From NCBI GenBank assembly GCA_028288305.1, contig JAQBOA010000031.1, forward strand, positions 1 through 34,209: a DNA stretch of 34,209 nt, in the 5' to 3' direction. The stretch's first letter is position 1, and each line of letters begins with the position of its first letter. The notes under the pieces are model-generated. The model saw only the letters and a list, made by a program, of their open reading frames with translations, was not told the DNA's origin and did no database searches. This document shows positions 6,859-16,822 of this stretch, in pieces. The translations under genes were made by a program, and so were the position numbers. Origin of the DNA: Mucilaginibacter sp. Lineage in GTDB: Bacteria; Bacteroidota; Bacteroidia; Sphingobacteriales; Sphingobacteriaceae.

Positions 6859-8043
6859 ATGTCATTATCTGATTTTTTTACCCCTATTGATATTGATAAA
6901 ATCATTCCTAAAAGGGGGTATTATGCCAGTCAGTTAGGCAGTAAGATCGAACATTTTTCTGTTGGTTTTCCTGACCTCGAAGAAAAAACAGACATCGCCA
7001 TAGTTGGTGTCCAGGACGACCGTAATTCTATTAATAATAAAGGTTGTGCATTAGCTCCTGATTATATAAGAGAAAAACTATACCGGTTAAACGAAGGTAA
7101 TTACAACACCAAAATTGTTGATTTGGGTAACATAAAACAAGGTGCTACAGTAACGGATACTTACATTGCACTTAAAACTGTTGTTAATGAACTGGTAAAA
7201 AAAAATATTATACCCGTTATTTTAGGCGGCGGGCAGGATCTGACTTTTGCCCAATACATGGCGTATGAAACCCTGGAACAAAAAGTAGACCTTGTTATTA
7301 TTGATTCTCATTTTGACCTTGACGACGATGACTGCGATAAGAATGGTTTAGAAACAACTTCGGCATCTTATCTCAATAAAATATTTTTGCATGAGCCGAA
7401 TTATCTTTTTAATTATAGCAATCTCGGCTATCAAACCTATTTTGTAAGTCAGGATAGCTTGCGGCTAATGGACAAGCTTTATTTCGATGTTCACCGGTTG
7501 GGTGAATTAAACGGAAATATAGCTGTTGCCGAACCTATAATCCGTAATGCCAACATGATCAGTTTTGATATGGGAACTATCAGATCTGCAGACGCTATGG
7601 GAAATGCCAATGCCAGCCCTAATGGTTTATATGGTGAAGCGGCTTGCCAGGTTGCCCGCTACGCAGGCATCAATGATAAACTGAGTTCAATTGGTTTTTA
7701 TGAATATAATCCTGAATTTGATAGCAATGGACAAACAGCTATCCTGCTTGCTCAAATGATCTGGTATTTTATTGATGGGGTTTATAACCGGAAAAAGGAT
7801 TTCCCGCTTAACCCAAAATCGCAATACCTGATTTATAAAACCAGTTTAAAACATGATGAGCATGAGTTGGTTTTCGTAAAAAGCAAAAAATCAGACCGCT
7901 GGTGGATGCAGGTACCTTATCCGGCATTAGGCTCGAAAAACGAACGTTTTCACCTGGTGCCCTGTCAATATGACGATTATAAAACAGCTACCGCAGGAGA
8001 AATGCCCGATCTTTGGTGGCGTACGTATCAAAAATTAAGCTGA
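6859..8043 (+). CDS. Arginase/formimidoylglutamase-fold protein with altered metal site
   Basis: 394 residues. The ureohydrolase fold is recognisable: VGVQDDRNS near 50, IPVILGGGQDLT (119-129), IIDSHFDLDDDD (147-158) and MISFDMGTIRSAD (233-245). True arginases and formimidoylglutamases hold two Mn ions with a His in the GGxH motif, DxHxD, and SFDxD. Here the first ligand is Gln126 and the last Asp is Gly239; only D149, H151, D153 and D237 remain. From memory, related Bacteroidota proteins share GGGQD, so this may be a conserved variant subfamily. It could be a one-metal or non-ureohydrolase protein; the histidine-degradation annotation is uncertain. No hut genes are nearby. Confidence 0.75.
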   Translation: MSLSDFFTPIDIDKIIPKRGYYASQLGSKIEHFSVGFPDLEEKTDIAIVGVQDDRNSINNKGCALAPDYIREKLYRLNEGNYNTKIVDLGNIKQGATVTDTYIALKTVVNELVKKNIIPVILGGGQDLTFAQYMAYETLEQKVDLVIIDSHFDLDDDDCDKNGLETTSASYLNKIFLHEPNYLFNYSNLGYQTYFVSQDSLRLMDKLYFDVHRLGELNGNIAVAEPIIRNANMISFDMGTIRSADAMGNANASPNGLYGEAACQVARYAGINDKLSSIGFYEYNPEFDSNGQTAILLAQMIWYFIDGVYNRKKDFPLNPKSQYLIYKTSLKHDEHELVFVKSKKSDRWWMQVPYPALGSKNERFHLVPCQYDDYKTATAGEMPDLWWRTYQKLS

Positions 8044-8100
8044 ATACGTATAATTCATTCACTATTTAACGTTATCATAGCTTATAATACATTTAAACTA

Positions 8101-9240
8101 ATGAAAAGGATATTTTTATATATAATAGCGCTTTTGCCATTCACAGTAATTGCACAAACCCCGGGGGCATTTGTAATAAACAGCAAAGTCGGGACATTAA
8201 ATTCCCCTGCACGAGCATATTTGATTTACCAGTTAGGGGCTAACAAGCAAATAGATTCTGCAGAAATCAATAATGGAAGCTTTGTATTTAAGGGTGATAT
8301 AATGTATCCTACAAGTGCATTTTTAGTGATTGACCATAAAGGAGTTGGTCTTAACCGTTTAGATAGTGCTGCTGATGCTTTGAATTTTTTTATTGATAAG
8401 GGGAAAATTACAGTAGAAGGTAAGGACTCAATTTCAAAAGCTAAGATCATAGGTTCGCCAATAAATGATGATAACAAAAAATTACTGGCTCAGTTGGCGC
8501 CAGTATTTAATGAAGCTAAAAAAATTAATGCAGAGGAAACAGCCGCTCCTCCGGCTCAACAAAATACAGCTGAATTTCAGAATACCATGCAGGCTAAGCA
8601 TAAAGAGATAGCTACAGCCCAAAAAGCTGTATTAAAAATGTTCATTATAGCAAATCCGGATAGTTACATCAGTTTGCTTGCTTTAAGCTCCGTTGGCGGC
8701 CCCTCGCCAGACCCCGCCGAACTTGAATCCCTTTATGATTCACTTTCGCCGAGGCTAAAGGATATGGAAACAGCAAAAGTTTTAAAGAATTCAATTAATG
8801 CATTAAAGATAAATGCTGTTGGAACCGTAGCGCCGGATTTTACACAAACGGATGTAAGTGGAGTGCCTATTAAACTATCTTCATTCAGGGGTAAGTATGT
8901 TTTGATTGATTTTTGGGCTTCATGGTGCGGACCTTGTCGCCAGGAAAACCCCAATGTGGTAAAGGCTTACAAAAAATATAAAGATAAAAACTTTACTATA
9001 ATCGGGGTATCGCTTGATCGGGCAGAAAATAAGGCCAACTGGATTGATGCCATAAAAAGTGATGGGTTAAATTGGACCCAGGTATCCGACCTGAAATTCT
9101 GGAACAACGAGGTTGCCGTTTTATATTCCATTAGATCTATCCCGGCTAATTTCCTGATAGATCCTAACGGCAAGATCATCGGAAAAGATTTGCGGGGCAA
9201 CGACCTGGAAAATAAATTGGAAGATGTTTTAGGAAAGTAA
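8101..9240 (+). CDS. Secreted DUF4369-thioredoxin protein, array copy 1
   Basis: 379 residues. Signal peptide (MKRIFLYIIALLPFTVIAQ), DUF4369-like beta domain (about 22-120), a helical linker (125-235) and a C-terminal TlpA/ResA-type thioredoxin domain with WCGPC (Cys276, Cys279) and the cis-Pro segment SIPANF. It is likely a periplasmic thiol-disulfide reductase; the partner is unknown. It is the first of three tandem paralogues, starting 57 nt after the arginase-fold gene. TACATTTA (8088-8095) is a weak -7-like element just before the ATG. The linker differs most from copies 2 and 3, being Ala/Gln-rich. Confidence 0.85.
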   Translation: MKRIFLYIIALLPFTVIAQTPGAFVINSKVGTLNSPARAYLIYQLGANKQIDSAEINNGSFVFKGDIMYPTSAFLVIDHKGVGLNRLDSAADALNFFIDKGKITVEGKDSISKAKIIGSPINDDNKKLLAQLAPVFNEAKKINAEETAAPPAQQNTAEFQNTMQAKHKEIATAQKAVLKMFIIANPDSYISLLALSSVGGPSPDPAELESLYDSLSPRLKDMETAKVLKNSINALKINAVGTVAPDFTQTDVSGVPIKLSSFRGKYVLIDFWASWCGPCRQENPNVVKAYKKYKDKNFTIIGVSLDRAENKANWIDAIKSDGLNWTQVSDLKFWNNEVAVLYSIRSIPANFLIDPNGKIIGKDLRGNDLENKLEDVLGK

Positions 9241-9251
9241 CTTAATGCGGT

Positions 9252-9372
9252 GAGTCAAGAACCGAGAACCAACAGTCAAGAACCAGGAAAAATAATGCAA
9301 TATTAAGTTCGATCTTACATTGAAACAACATAATATTCTTGATTCTTGACTCTCATATCTTGACTCTCTCTT
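9252..9372. repeat. CAAGAACC-type inverted-repeat element between thioredoxin genes 1 and 2
   Basis: The left arm (9252-9288) contains GAGTCAAGAACCGAGAACC and GTCAAGAACCAGG. The right arm (9335-9372) contains TTCTTGATTCTTGACTC and TCTTGACTCTC. The arms are partly complementary, with about 45 nt between them. The family is the same as at 4358-4482. No ORF is present. Confidence 0.6.
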
Positions 9373-9422
9373 TCCTTGCTTCTTTATTATAAAGTTTTTA
9401 CATTGCAATATAAATCAACCGC

Positions 9423-10559
9423 ATGAAAAAGTTAGTTTTGGCTGCCCTTGCATTTTTACCTTTAATTGTTTTTGCCCAGGAAGGTAAATACATCGTAAAA
9501 GGCACTATAGGCACCTACAATGCACCCGCCAAAGTATATCTGCGATATAGTCTTGACGGCAAAACCGCCACTACAGATTCGACTACGCTAAAAAACGGCA
9601 CGTTTGAGTTTAACGGTAAAGTTGGCGCGCAGCCTTTAAGCGCGTACCTGTTGTTTAGCGAAAAAGGTACCGGACCTGCTTATAAGGACTACCGTATGAT
9701 CTACCTCGAGCCGGGAATCATTACCGTTACTTCGCCGACAAGTGATCTGAGGGCAAACGCCACAGTTAAAGGACCAAAAACCAATACAGACAACGAAAAG
9801 TTTCAGCTGGCATATAAGCCGATAAACGACGCGCAAAAAATAATCGACGATAAAGAAAAAGTGGCCACGCCTGAGCAAAAAAATTCACCTGAATGGATCA
9901 AACAGGATAAGCTGGAGCAAAAAGAACTGGATAACCGTGAAATTGCCATGAACAAAAAGTTCATCCAGGATAACCCGGATTCATACATCAGCCTGAATGC
10001 CCTGGAAAACTATGCCTACAGCGCCGACTATACAGAGATCGCACCATTATTTGAGGGACTAACACCTGCGATAAAGCAGTCGGAATCTGGCAAAAAATTT
10101 GCAGAAAGGCTGCCTAAAATTAAGGCCGTAGCTTTAGGTGCAATAGCGCCGGAGTTTGCCGAAGCGGATACCAGCGGTAAAATTATTAATCTGTCCTCAT
10201 TCAGAGGTAAATATGTGCTGATTGATTTTTGGGCATCATGGTGCGGGCCATGCCGTCACGAAAACCCGAATGTAGTTAAAGCGTTCAATCACTATAAAAA
10301 TCAAAACTTCACCATAATCGGGGTGTCTTTAGACAGGCCTGGAGCAAAAGCTAAATGGTTAGCAGCTATTCATAAAGACGGCCTTATCTGGACTCATGTA
10401 TCAGACCTGAAATTTTGGGATAGCAAAACAGCCGGTTTATATGCCGTTCGCGGTATTCCACAAAATTTTTTGCTCGACCCCCAGGGCAAGATCATCGCTA
10501 AAAACTTAAGAGGAGATGATTTAGAGAATAAATTGGAAGAGTTGTTTGGGAAGATATAG
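9423..10559 (+). CDS. Secreted DUF4369-thioredoxin protein, array copy 2
   Basis: 378 residues with the same architecture as copy 1: signal peptide ending VFAQ, DUF4369-like domain (about 21-120), helical linker rich in Lys/Glu (125-235), and thioredoxin domain with WCGPC (Cys274, Cys277) and cis-Pro segment GIPQNF. The C-terminal 120 residues are very close to copy 1 (shared SSFRGKYVLIDFWASWCGPC), while the N-terminal domain is much more diverged. A strong terminator follows at 10580-10619, so copy 3 is transcribed at least partly from its own start. Confidence 0.85.
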   Translation: MKKLVLAALAFLPLIVFAQEGKYIVKGTIGTYNAPAKVYLRYSLDGKTATTDSTTLKNGTFEFNGKVGAQPLSAYLLFSEKGTGPAYKDYRMIYLEPGIITVTSPTSDLRANATVKGPKTNTDNEKFQLAYKPINDAQKIIDDKEKVATPEQKNSPEWIKQDKLEQKELDNREIAMNKKFIQDNPDSYISLNALENYAYSADYTEIAPLFEGLTPAIKQSESGKKFAERLPKIKAVALGAIAPEFAEADTSGKIINLSSFRGKYVLIDFWASWCGPCRHENPNVVKAFNHYKNQNFTIIGVSLDRPGAKAKWLAAIHKDGLIWTHVSDLKFWDSKTAGLYAVRGIPQNFLLDPQGKIIAKNLRGDDLENKLEELFGKI

Positions 10560-10579
10560 TTGAAGTCTGAAAGTTGGAA

Positions 10580-10619
10580 AAGTCCGAAAGCGAAGAATAC
10601 TTTGCTTTCGGACTTTTTT
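10580..10619 (+). terminator. Intrinsic terminator after thioredoxin copy 2
   Basis: AAGTCCGAAAGC (10580-10591) pairs perfectly with GCTTTCGGACTT (10604-10615). GAAG and CTTT extend the stem by four pairs (one G-T), leaving the loop AATA. A T-run follows to 10619. The preceding AGTCTGAAAGTTGGAAAAG resembles the left arm, suggesting the terminator derives from another small repeat. Confidence 0.8.
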
Positions 10620-10662
10620 ACTTTTAATGCGACCTGTTAAACTTAAAATGTATTTTTAGCAT

Positions 10663-11784
10663 ATGAAAAAATTGCTATTTTTAATTTTACTGTTTTCCCA
10701 TGCCTTTGTTTTCGCACAATCAGGTAAATTTACTCTAAGAGGTAAAATATCCGGATTAAACAAGCCTGCAAAATTATTCCTGGTGTACAATGGTTCGATT
10801 GAGAATTCAACAGAATTAAATAACGGTGAATTTACTTTTAACGGCACAATTGACCAGCCAACTGAGGCATATCTTACATTAAATAAAACAGGGAATGGTT
10901 TTACTACCGACAATTACGTAAAGTTTTACCTTGAAACAGGTGGTACTATTAAGGTAACAAGTACAGATTCATTAGCTAAAGCTAAAGTTACAGGCACAAA
11001 AAACAATAATGATGAAGATCGTTATAAATCGCTGATGATGCCTATTGAGCGCCGCGATGAACAATTGGAGATCAGGGATACAACTGCATCCGACGAGCAA
11101 AAAAAGTCACCGCAATTTTTGAAAGAACTTGAATTATTGAACAAATCACTTGAAAAGGAGAGGAGGGTCGTAAACAAAAAATTTATAGCTGAAAATCCAA
11201 CTTCATTGGTTAGCCTTGATGCTTTATATTCATTTGCAATGTATAGTGATTATAATGATGTTTCTGCATTGTTCGACCAGTTATCACCGGAAGTGAAAAA
11301 TAGCCTGGGCGGAAAATCCTATGCGAAAACGCTCGAAATAATGCGTGAAGTAGGCATAGGCAGAATTGCTCCTGATTTTGAACTGCCCGACACCAGTAAC
11401 AATTTGGTAAAATTGTCATCCTTTAGAGGAAAGTATTTGTTATTGGATTTTTGGGCGTCATGGTGCCCGGTTTGCCGCGAATCGAACCCCGGTGTGCTTA
11501 AGGCATATATTCGTTATAAAAATAAAGATTTCAATATACTCAGTGTATCGCTTGATAAGCCGGGTGCAAAACAAACATGGTTTAATGCAATACATCACGA
11601 TGGTCTTTTATGGACGCAAGTGTCTGATTTAAAGTTTTGGCAAAGTCCGGTAGTTAATCTGTACAAGCTTACGGCATTGCCGCAAAATTTTTTAATTGAT
11701 CCCAATGGAAAAATCATCGCCCGTAACCTTGATGGAAACGAGTTATCAGCTAAACTTGCAGAGATTTTTGAAACAAAGGATTAG
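10663..11784 (+). CDS. Secreted DUF4369-thioredoxin protein, array copy 3
   Basis: 373 residues: signal peptide ending VFAQ, DUF4369-like domain (about 21-115), charged helical linker (120-230), thioredoxin domain with WCPVC (Cys268, Cys271) and cis-Pro segment ALPQNF. The two residues between the cysteines are Pro-Val, where copies 1 and 2 have Gly-Pro. This dipeptide sets redox potential in thioredoxins, so copy 3 probably has a different potential or partner. It is followed by the convergent purD gene after 126 nt, a gap with no clear terminator. Confidence 0.85.
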   Translation: MKKLLFLILLFSHAFVFAQSGKFTLRGKISGLNKPAKLFLVYNGSIENSTELNNGEFTFNGTIDQPTEAYLTLNKTGNGFTTDNYVKFYLETGGTIKVTSTDSLAKAKVTGTKNNNDEDRYKSLMMPIERRDEQLEIRDTTASDEQKKSPQFLKELELLNKSLEKERRVVNKKFIAENPTSLVSLDALYSFAMYSDYNDVSALFDQLSPEVKNSLGGKSYAKTLEIMREVGIGRIAPDFELPDTSNNLVKLSSFRGKYLLLDFWASWCPVCRESNPGVLKAYIRYKNKDFNILSVSLDKPGAKQTWFNAIHHDGLLWTQVSDLKFWQSPVVNLYKLTALPQNFLIDPNGKIIARNLDGNELSAKLAEIFETKD

Positions 11785-11910
11785 TTTGAAAACCAGCAAA
11801 AGTTTGAAGATACAAACGCTATAGCTGATAACCCACTTTATTGTAACCGGAAATTTTTACAACCGTCGTATCCCAGTCAAGGCATCGAAAACTATTAACG
11901 CGTTAAGTAT

Positions 11911-13185
11911 TTATAACAAATCAAACCCAATATCCTTCCTAAAATACATGCCGTCATAATAGATCCTGCTGGCATCAGCGGTAGCTTGTTGCAGGGCTGT
12001 GAATAGGTCAACCTGCAAAGAAGTAACAGCTAACACCCTTCCACCAGACGTTTTAACGTTTTCATTATCAAGATAAGTTCCTGCATGAAACACATGAGAA
12101 TCGCGAACATTCTCAATACCAGTAATCGTCCTATCCTTTAAATATTCACCCGGATACCCACCGGAAACCATCATCACTGTTGCAGCAATTTTATTGGATA
12201 TTTGTAATTCTTTCTCGTTTAGATTGCCATTAGCAACCCCTTCCAGTAGGTCAGCAAAATCTGATGTTATCCTCGGCATTACACTCTCGGTTTCGGGATC
12301 GCCCATTCGGCAATTGTATTCAATTACGTAAGGTTCGCCATAGCAATTCATCAGGCCAATAAAAATGAAGCCTTTGTATCGGATATTTTCCTTTTTTAAC
12401 CCTTCAACAGTTGGTATAATTACCCGCTCTTCTACTTTTTTCATAAAAGCAGCATCCGCAAAAGGCACCGGTGAAACAGAGCCCATGCCCCCGGTATTTA
12501 AACCGGTATCACCTTCGCCAATGCGTTTATAATCTTTAGCTTCAGGTAAAATTTTGTAGTGTGTACCGTCAGTCAACACAAATACCGAAAGTTCAATACC
12601 CTGTAAAAATTGCTCAACAACAACCTTTGAACTGGCTTCGCCAAATTTGGCTTCAGTAAGCATTTCTATTAACTCCTGCTGTGCCTCCTGTACAGTTGTA
12701 CAAATCAAAACCCCTTTACCGGCTGCCAATCCATCTGCTTTTAATACGATGGGCAAGCCTATAGTAGCAAGGTATTCAAAACCTTCCTGTAAAGTTTCCC
12801 TGGTAAAGGTTTTGGATGCTGCTGCGGGGATATTGTGCCGCTCCATAAACTGTTTTGAAAAATCCTTGCTGCCTTCCAGTTGTGCTCCATACCGTTGCGG
12901 GCCAATAACCGGTATATTCTTTAATTGATCATCCGCAAGGAAAAAATCATGTATACCTTTAACCAATGGTTCTTCGGGACCTACCAGTACCAGGTTTACG
13001 TTTCTATCTAAAACAATCCGCTTAATGCCTTCAAAGTCGGTTACTTTTATATTAATATTTAATCCGTATTGGCCGGTACCGGCATTGCCGGGTGCGATAA
13101 AAAGCTGATCGCATTTAGGGCTTTGCGACAATTTCCAGGCGAAGGCGCTTTCCCTTCCGCCCGAACCGAGGATCAGGATATTCAT
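11911..13185 (-). CDS. purD: Phosphoribosylamine-glycine ligase (GAR synthetase)
   Basis: 424 residues, standard length. It catalyses ATP-dependent joining of phosphoribosylamine and glycine, the second step of purine synthesis, in the cytoplasm. Visible marks are the N-terminal LILGSGGRESAFAWKL, the ATP-grasp region (LPIVLKADGLAAGKGV about 152-167; GLNTGGMGSVSP; EYNCRMGDPETE near 290-300) and a C-terminal domain with VMMVSGGYPGEY. The start is fixed by GSGGRE. A perfect -7 box (TATCTTTG, 13190-13197) lies only 4 nt before the ATG, which suggests a leaderless mRNA. It is divergent from secA across a repeat block and has no other pur genes beside it. Confidence 0.97.
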   Translation of the reverse strand: MNILILGSGGRESAFAWKLSQSPKCDQLFIAPGNAGTGQYGLNINIKVTDFEGIKRIVLDRNVNLVLVGPEEPLVKGIHDFFLADDQLKNIPVIGPQRYGAQLEGSKDFSKQFMERHNIPAAASKTFTRETLQEGFEYLATIGLPIVLKADGLAAGKGVLICTTVQEAQQELIEMLTEAKFGEASSKVVVEQFLQGIELSVFVLTDGTHYKILPEAKDYKRIGEGDTGLNTGGMGSVSPVPFADAAFMKKVEERVIIPTVEGLKKENIRYKGFIFIGLMNCYGEPYVIEYNCRMGDPETESVMPRITSDFADLLEGVANGNLNEKELQISNKIAATVMMVSGGYPGEYLKDRTITGIENVRDSHVFHAGTYLDNENVKTSGGRVLAVTSLQVDLFTALQQATADASRIYYDGMYFRKDIGFDLL

Positions 13186-13189
13186 GGGC

Positions 13190-13197
13190 CAAAGATA
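13190..13197 (-). promoter_or_regulatory. purD: -7 promoter element of purD
   Basis: TATCTTTG on the minus strand is an exact TAnnTTTG match with 4 nt to the ATG. Transcription starting about 5 nt downstream would begin at the start codon. Confidence 0.5.
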
Positions 13198-13394
13198 TAC
13201 AAATGTGCAGATGTGCGGATGTGCAAATGTGCAGATGTTTTTGATGTGATGCGGAGGCGTAAATGTGCGAACAAGGTTTGATTTTTTAATTCATCTGTAT
13301 ATTGATTTTTTTCATTTGCATATCTGCACATTCGCATATCTGCACATTAATTTTTTTCATTTGCACATCTGCATATTCGCACATTTGCACATTG
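13198..13394. repeat. purD: Block of GCACATnTGCA-type repeats between purD and secA
   Basis: The left part (13200-13237, plus 13260-13269) repeats ATGTGC with A/G variants. The right part has two direct repeats of 36 nt (13313-13348 and 13359-13394) built from CATTTGCA, ATCTGCACATT and CGCA units, each preceded by a T-run. Left and right are reverse-complement types, so the block can fold into a long imperfect hairpin. It takes up most of the 313-nt gap between the two divergent genes, which otherwise holds only their promoters. Confidence 0.65.
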
Positions 13395-13422
13395 GAAAAA
13401 TCGGTGTAATCAAAAAAAGCAG

Positions 13423-13430
13423 TACCTTTG
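13423..13430 (+). promoter_or_regulatory. secA: -7 promoter element of secA
   Basis: TACCTTTG matches TAnnTTTG exactly. It lies 68 nt before the secA ATG, just downstream of the repeat block. The leader has no SecM-like arrest peptide or other ORF I can support. Confidence 0.5.
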
Positions 13431-13498
13431 CATGTCATAATGGCTCATTAAATGCAGTGGCGCAATTCTTGAGTTTGTTGCATCTATAGAAAAATAAC

Positions 13499-16400
13499 AT
13501 GTTAGATTTTATAAGTAAGCTTTTTGGAAATAAATCAGAGCGGGATGTAAAGAGTTTATTGCCCATAGCTGAGAAAATAAAGGCAGAATTTGCAAAGCTC
13601 GGTGACATAACCAATGACGAGCTGAGGGCCAAAACTATAGCTTTTAAAGAGATAATAAGCCAGGATCTGGCTGAAATTGATAGCGAAATTCAATCTATTA
13701 AAGATAGAACTGAAAATAATCCTGATATTGAGGTAAGCGAAAAGGTAGCGTTATATACCGAACTGGATAAACTGGAAAAAGACCGCAATAAGGAACTGGA
13801 AGTTGTTTTAATGAAAATTCTTCCCGAAGCCTTCGCTGTTGTGAAAGAAACCGCCCGTCGTTTCAAAGAAAATAAAACACTTGAGGTAACTGCAACTCAG
13901 TTTGACCGCGATCTGGCAGCCCGGAAATCAAATGTTTTGATAAAGGGTGATAAGGCTATTCATCATAATACCTGGTTGGCGGCAGGCAATGAGGTTACCT
14001 GGGATATGGTGCACTATGATGTGCAGTTGATTGGTGGTATTGTACTGCACCAGGGTAAAATTGCCGAAATGGCTACTGGTGAAGGTAAAACATTGGTTGC
14101 AACCTTACCGGCATATTTAAATGCGCTGGCCGGACAAGGGGTACATATAGTTACGGTGAACGATTACTTAGCACGACGCGACTCGGAATGGATGGGCCCG
14201 TTATATGAATTCCACGGATTATCTGTTGATTGTATTGATAGGCATGAGCCAAACTCGGAAGAACGCCGTAATGCCTATATGTCTGATATCATTTTTGGTA
14301 CAAATAACGAATTTGGTTTCGATTACCTGCGTGACAATATGACACGCAGCCCGGAAGAACTTGTGCAAGGAAAGCTGCATTATGCAATGGTGGATGAGGT
14401 CGATTCCGTTTTAATTGATGATGCCCGTACGCCTTTGATTATTTCCGGACCTATACCTCGTGGTGATGAGCACGAGTTTTATGAGCTAAAACCTCGTATT
14501 GAGCGCCTGGTAAATGCACAGAAAACATATGTAAACGGTGCTTTAAATGAAGCTAAGAAGCTTATCGCCGAAGGAAAAACAGGGCCTGAAGAGGGCGGTT
14601 TAGCTTTGCTGCGTGCTTTCAGGGGTTTACCTAAGAGCAAAGCTTTGATTAAATATTTAAGTGAAGGCGCTAACAGGCAGGTTTTACTTAAAAGTGAAAA
14701 CTATTACATGCAGGACCAAAACAAGGAAATGCACAAAGTAGATGCCGAACTGTTTTTTATAATTGATGAAAAAAATAACCAGGTTGAACTTGCCGAAAAA
14801 GGAATTGAGCTGATCACAGCTTCTGGCGAAGACCCTCACTTTTTTGTGATGCCCGATGTTGGTACGGAGATTTCGGAGATCGAAAAATCAACTCTTCCTG
14901 CGGAAGAAAAAATATCCAAAAAAGACGAATTGATGCGCGATTTTTCCATAAAATCGGAACGTATCCACTCGGTTAATCAGTTATTAAAAGCTTATACCCT
15001 GTTTGAAAAGGATACAGAGTATATTTTAGATGAAGGCAAAGTAAAAATTGTTGACGAGCAAACCGGTCGTGTGCTGGATGGCCGAAGGTATTCCGATGGC
15101 CTACACCAGGCAATTGAGGCAAAGGAAAACGTGAAGGTAGAGGATGCTACCCAAACGTTTGCTACTATTACTCTGCAAAACTATTTCCGTATGTACCACA
15201 AACTTTGTGGTATGACGGGTACTGCCGTTACAGAAGCCGGTGAGTTTTGGGAAATATATAAGCTGGATGTGGTTGAAATTCCTACAAACACACCTGCCAG
15301 CCGCGACGACAGGCAAGACCTTGTTTACCGTACCGTACGTGAAAAATATAATGCTGTTTCGGAAGAAATTGTGAAACTTACCCAGGCAGGCCGCCCGGTA
15401 TTGGTTGGTACTACATCAGTTGAAATTTCGGAATTAATAAGCCGTATGCTTAAGCTGCGTGGTATAAAGCACAACGTATTAAACGCGAAGCTGCATCAAA
15501 AGGAAGCTGACATTGTAGCTGAAGCCGGTCGTGCAGGTACTGTTACCATTGCAACCAATATGGCAGGCCGTGGTACAGATATAAAATTAGGCCCTAATGT
15601 AAAAGATGCCGGTGGTTTAGCTATTGTTGGTACAGAGCGCCATGAGTCACGCCGGGTTGACAGGCAGTTAAGAGGCCGTGCTGGTCGCCAGGGCGACCCC
15701 GGATCATCACAGTTCTTTGTATCGTTGGAAGATAACCTGATGCGTTTGTTTGGTTCTGAAAGAATTTCGAACCTGATGGTGCGTATGGGAATTGAAGAAG
15801 GAGAGGTGATACAACACTCCATGATCTCCAAATCTATAGAACGTGCACAGAAAAAAGTAGAAGAAAACAACTTTGGTATCCGTAAGCGTTTGCTGGAGTA
15901 TGATGATGTGATGAACTCACAGCGTACTGTGATTTATGCAAAACGTAAAAACGCCTTGTTTGGCGAACGTTTAGACGTTGACCTGAACAATACGATTTTT
16001 GATGTAGTTGAAGATATAGTAACCGAATACAAGGAATCAAACAACTACGAAGGGTTTACTCTTGAGATGATCCGCTTATTTTCTGTAGATATTGAGATTT
16101 CTGCCGATGAATTTGCAAATATATCTCTTAATGCTTTAGTTGACAGGGTATTTCAGGACGTTACAGATTTTTATAAGCGTAAACAGGATGCTATTGCCCA
16201 ACAGGCTTTCCCGGTTTTAGAAGATGTATTTAAAACGCGTGGTGACTATGTAGAAAATATAGTTGTTCCGTTTACTGATGGTGTAAATGGTATACAAGTT
16301 TCCGTTCCGCTTAAAAAGGCAATTAAAAATAAAGGGCTGGAAGTATTCAAGTCTTTTGAAAAAAATGTAACGCTTTCCCTTATTGATGATGCCTGGAAAG

Positions 16401-16807
16401 AGCACCTGCGGGAGATGGATGAGCTGAAGCAGTCTGTACAAAACGCAGTTTACGAACAGAAAGACCCATTATTGGTTTATAAATTTGAGGCTTTTGAATT
16501 ATTCCGCCAGATGCTGGCTACAGTAAACAAGGAAATGGTAAGTTTCTTATTTAGGGGCGGGATACCGGTACACCAGCAGGCCGAGGAGTTACGTGAAGCC
16601 AGGCCGCAGCCTAAGCTGGACCTGAAAAAAATGCGTACATCCAAACCCGAACTGGTAAGTGAGACAAACGGCGTACCGATGCAGGATATGCGTGAATTGC
16701 AAAAAGCTACTCCGGTAAGGGTCGAAAACAAAATAGGCAGAAATGATCCATGTCCATGCGGCAGTGGTAAAAAGTATAAAAATTGCCACGGTGTTGGCCA
16801 GGTATAA
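13499..16807 (+). CDS. secA: Protein translocase ATPase SecA
   Basis: 1102 residues, longer than the E. coli protein (901) as usual in Bacteroidota because of insertions, one lying around 320-450. It is the motor that drives preproteins through SecYEG. Seen: Walker A region MATGEGKT (191-198), [17 protein letters not shown] (299-307), [10 protein letters not shown], and [13 protein letters not shown]. The C-terminal zinc-binding SEC-C motif is intact: C1085, C1087, C1096 and H1097 ([15 protein letters not shown]), which binds SecB or ribosomes in relatives. It is probably a single-gene transcript from the -7 box at 13423 and is followed by a repeat element. Confidence 0.98.
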   Translation: MLDFISKLFGNKSERDVKSLLPIAEKIKAEFAKLGDITNDELRAKTIAFKEIISQDLAEIDSEIQSIKDRTENNPDIEVSEKVALYTELDKLEKDRNKELEVVLMKILPEAFAVVKETARRFKENKTLEVTATQFDRDLAARKSNVLIKGDKAIHHNTWLAAGNEVTWDMVHYDVQLIGGIVLHQGKIAEMATGEGKTLVATLPAYLNALAGQGVHIVTVNDYLARRDSEWMGPLYEFHGLSVDCIDRHEPNSEERRNAYMSDIIFGTNNEFGFDYLRDNMTRSPEELVQGKLHYAMVDEVDSVLIDDARTPLIISGPIPRGDEHEFYELKPRIERLVNAQKTYVNGALNEAKKLIAEGKTGPEEGGLALLRAFRGLPKSKALIKYLSEGANRQVLLKSENYYMQDQNKEMHKVDAELFFIIDEKNNQVELAEKGIELITASGEDPHFFVMPDVGTEISEIEKSTLPAEEKISKKDELMRDFSIKSERIHSVNQLLKAYTLFEKDTEYILDEGKVKIVDEQTGRVLDGRRYSDGLHQAIEAKENVKVEDATQTFATITLQNYFRMYHKLCGMTGTAVTEAGEFWEIYKLDVVEIPTNTPASRDDRQDLVYRTVREKYNAVSEEIVKLTQAGRPVLVGTTSVEISELISRMLKLRGIKHNVLNAKLHQKEADIVAEAGRAGTVTIATNMAGRGTDIKLGPNVKDAGGLAIVGTERHESRRVDRQLRGRAGRQGDPGSSQFFVSLEDNLMRLFGSERISNLMVRMGIEEGEVIQHSMISKSIERAQKKVEENNFGIRKRLLEYDDVMNSQRTVIYAKRKNALFGERLDVDLNNTIFDVVEDIVTEYKESNNYEGFTLEMIRLFSVDIEISADEFANISLNALVDRVFQDVTDFYKRKQDAIAQQAFPVLEDVFKTRGDYVENIVVPFTDGVNGIQVSVPLKKAIKNKGLEVFKSFEKNVTLSLIDDAWKEHLREMDELKQSVQNAVYEQKDPLLVYKFEAFELFRQMLATVNKEMVSFLFRGGIPVHQQAEELREARPQPKLDLKKMRTSKPELVSETNGVPMQDMRELQKATPVRVENKIGRNDPCPCGSGKKYKNCHGVGQV

Positions 16808-16822
16808 AAAAAATTAAAAATT

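Noticed and set aside
11895..11906. TTAACGCGTTAA perfect palindrome between thioredoxin 3 and purD
   Set aside because: It is 12 bp long, single and not at a promoter; it may be chance, and there is no T-run for a terminator.
13198..13394. Possible CRISPR array, because of spaced direct repeats
   Set aside because: The only two regular units differ at several positions, the interval is about 10 nt and there are no unique spacers or cas genes.
13431..13498. SecM-like regulatory leader peptide upstream of secA
   Set aside because: The ATGs in the leader open only very short frames, and no arrest motif is present.
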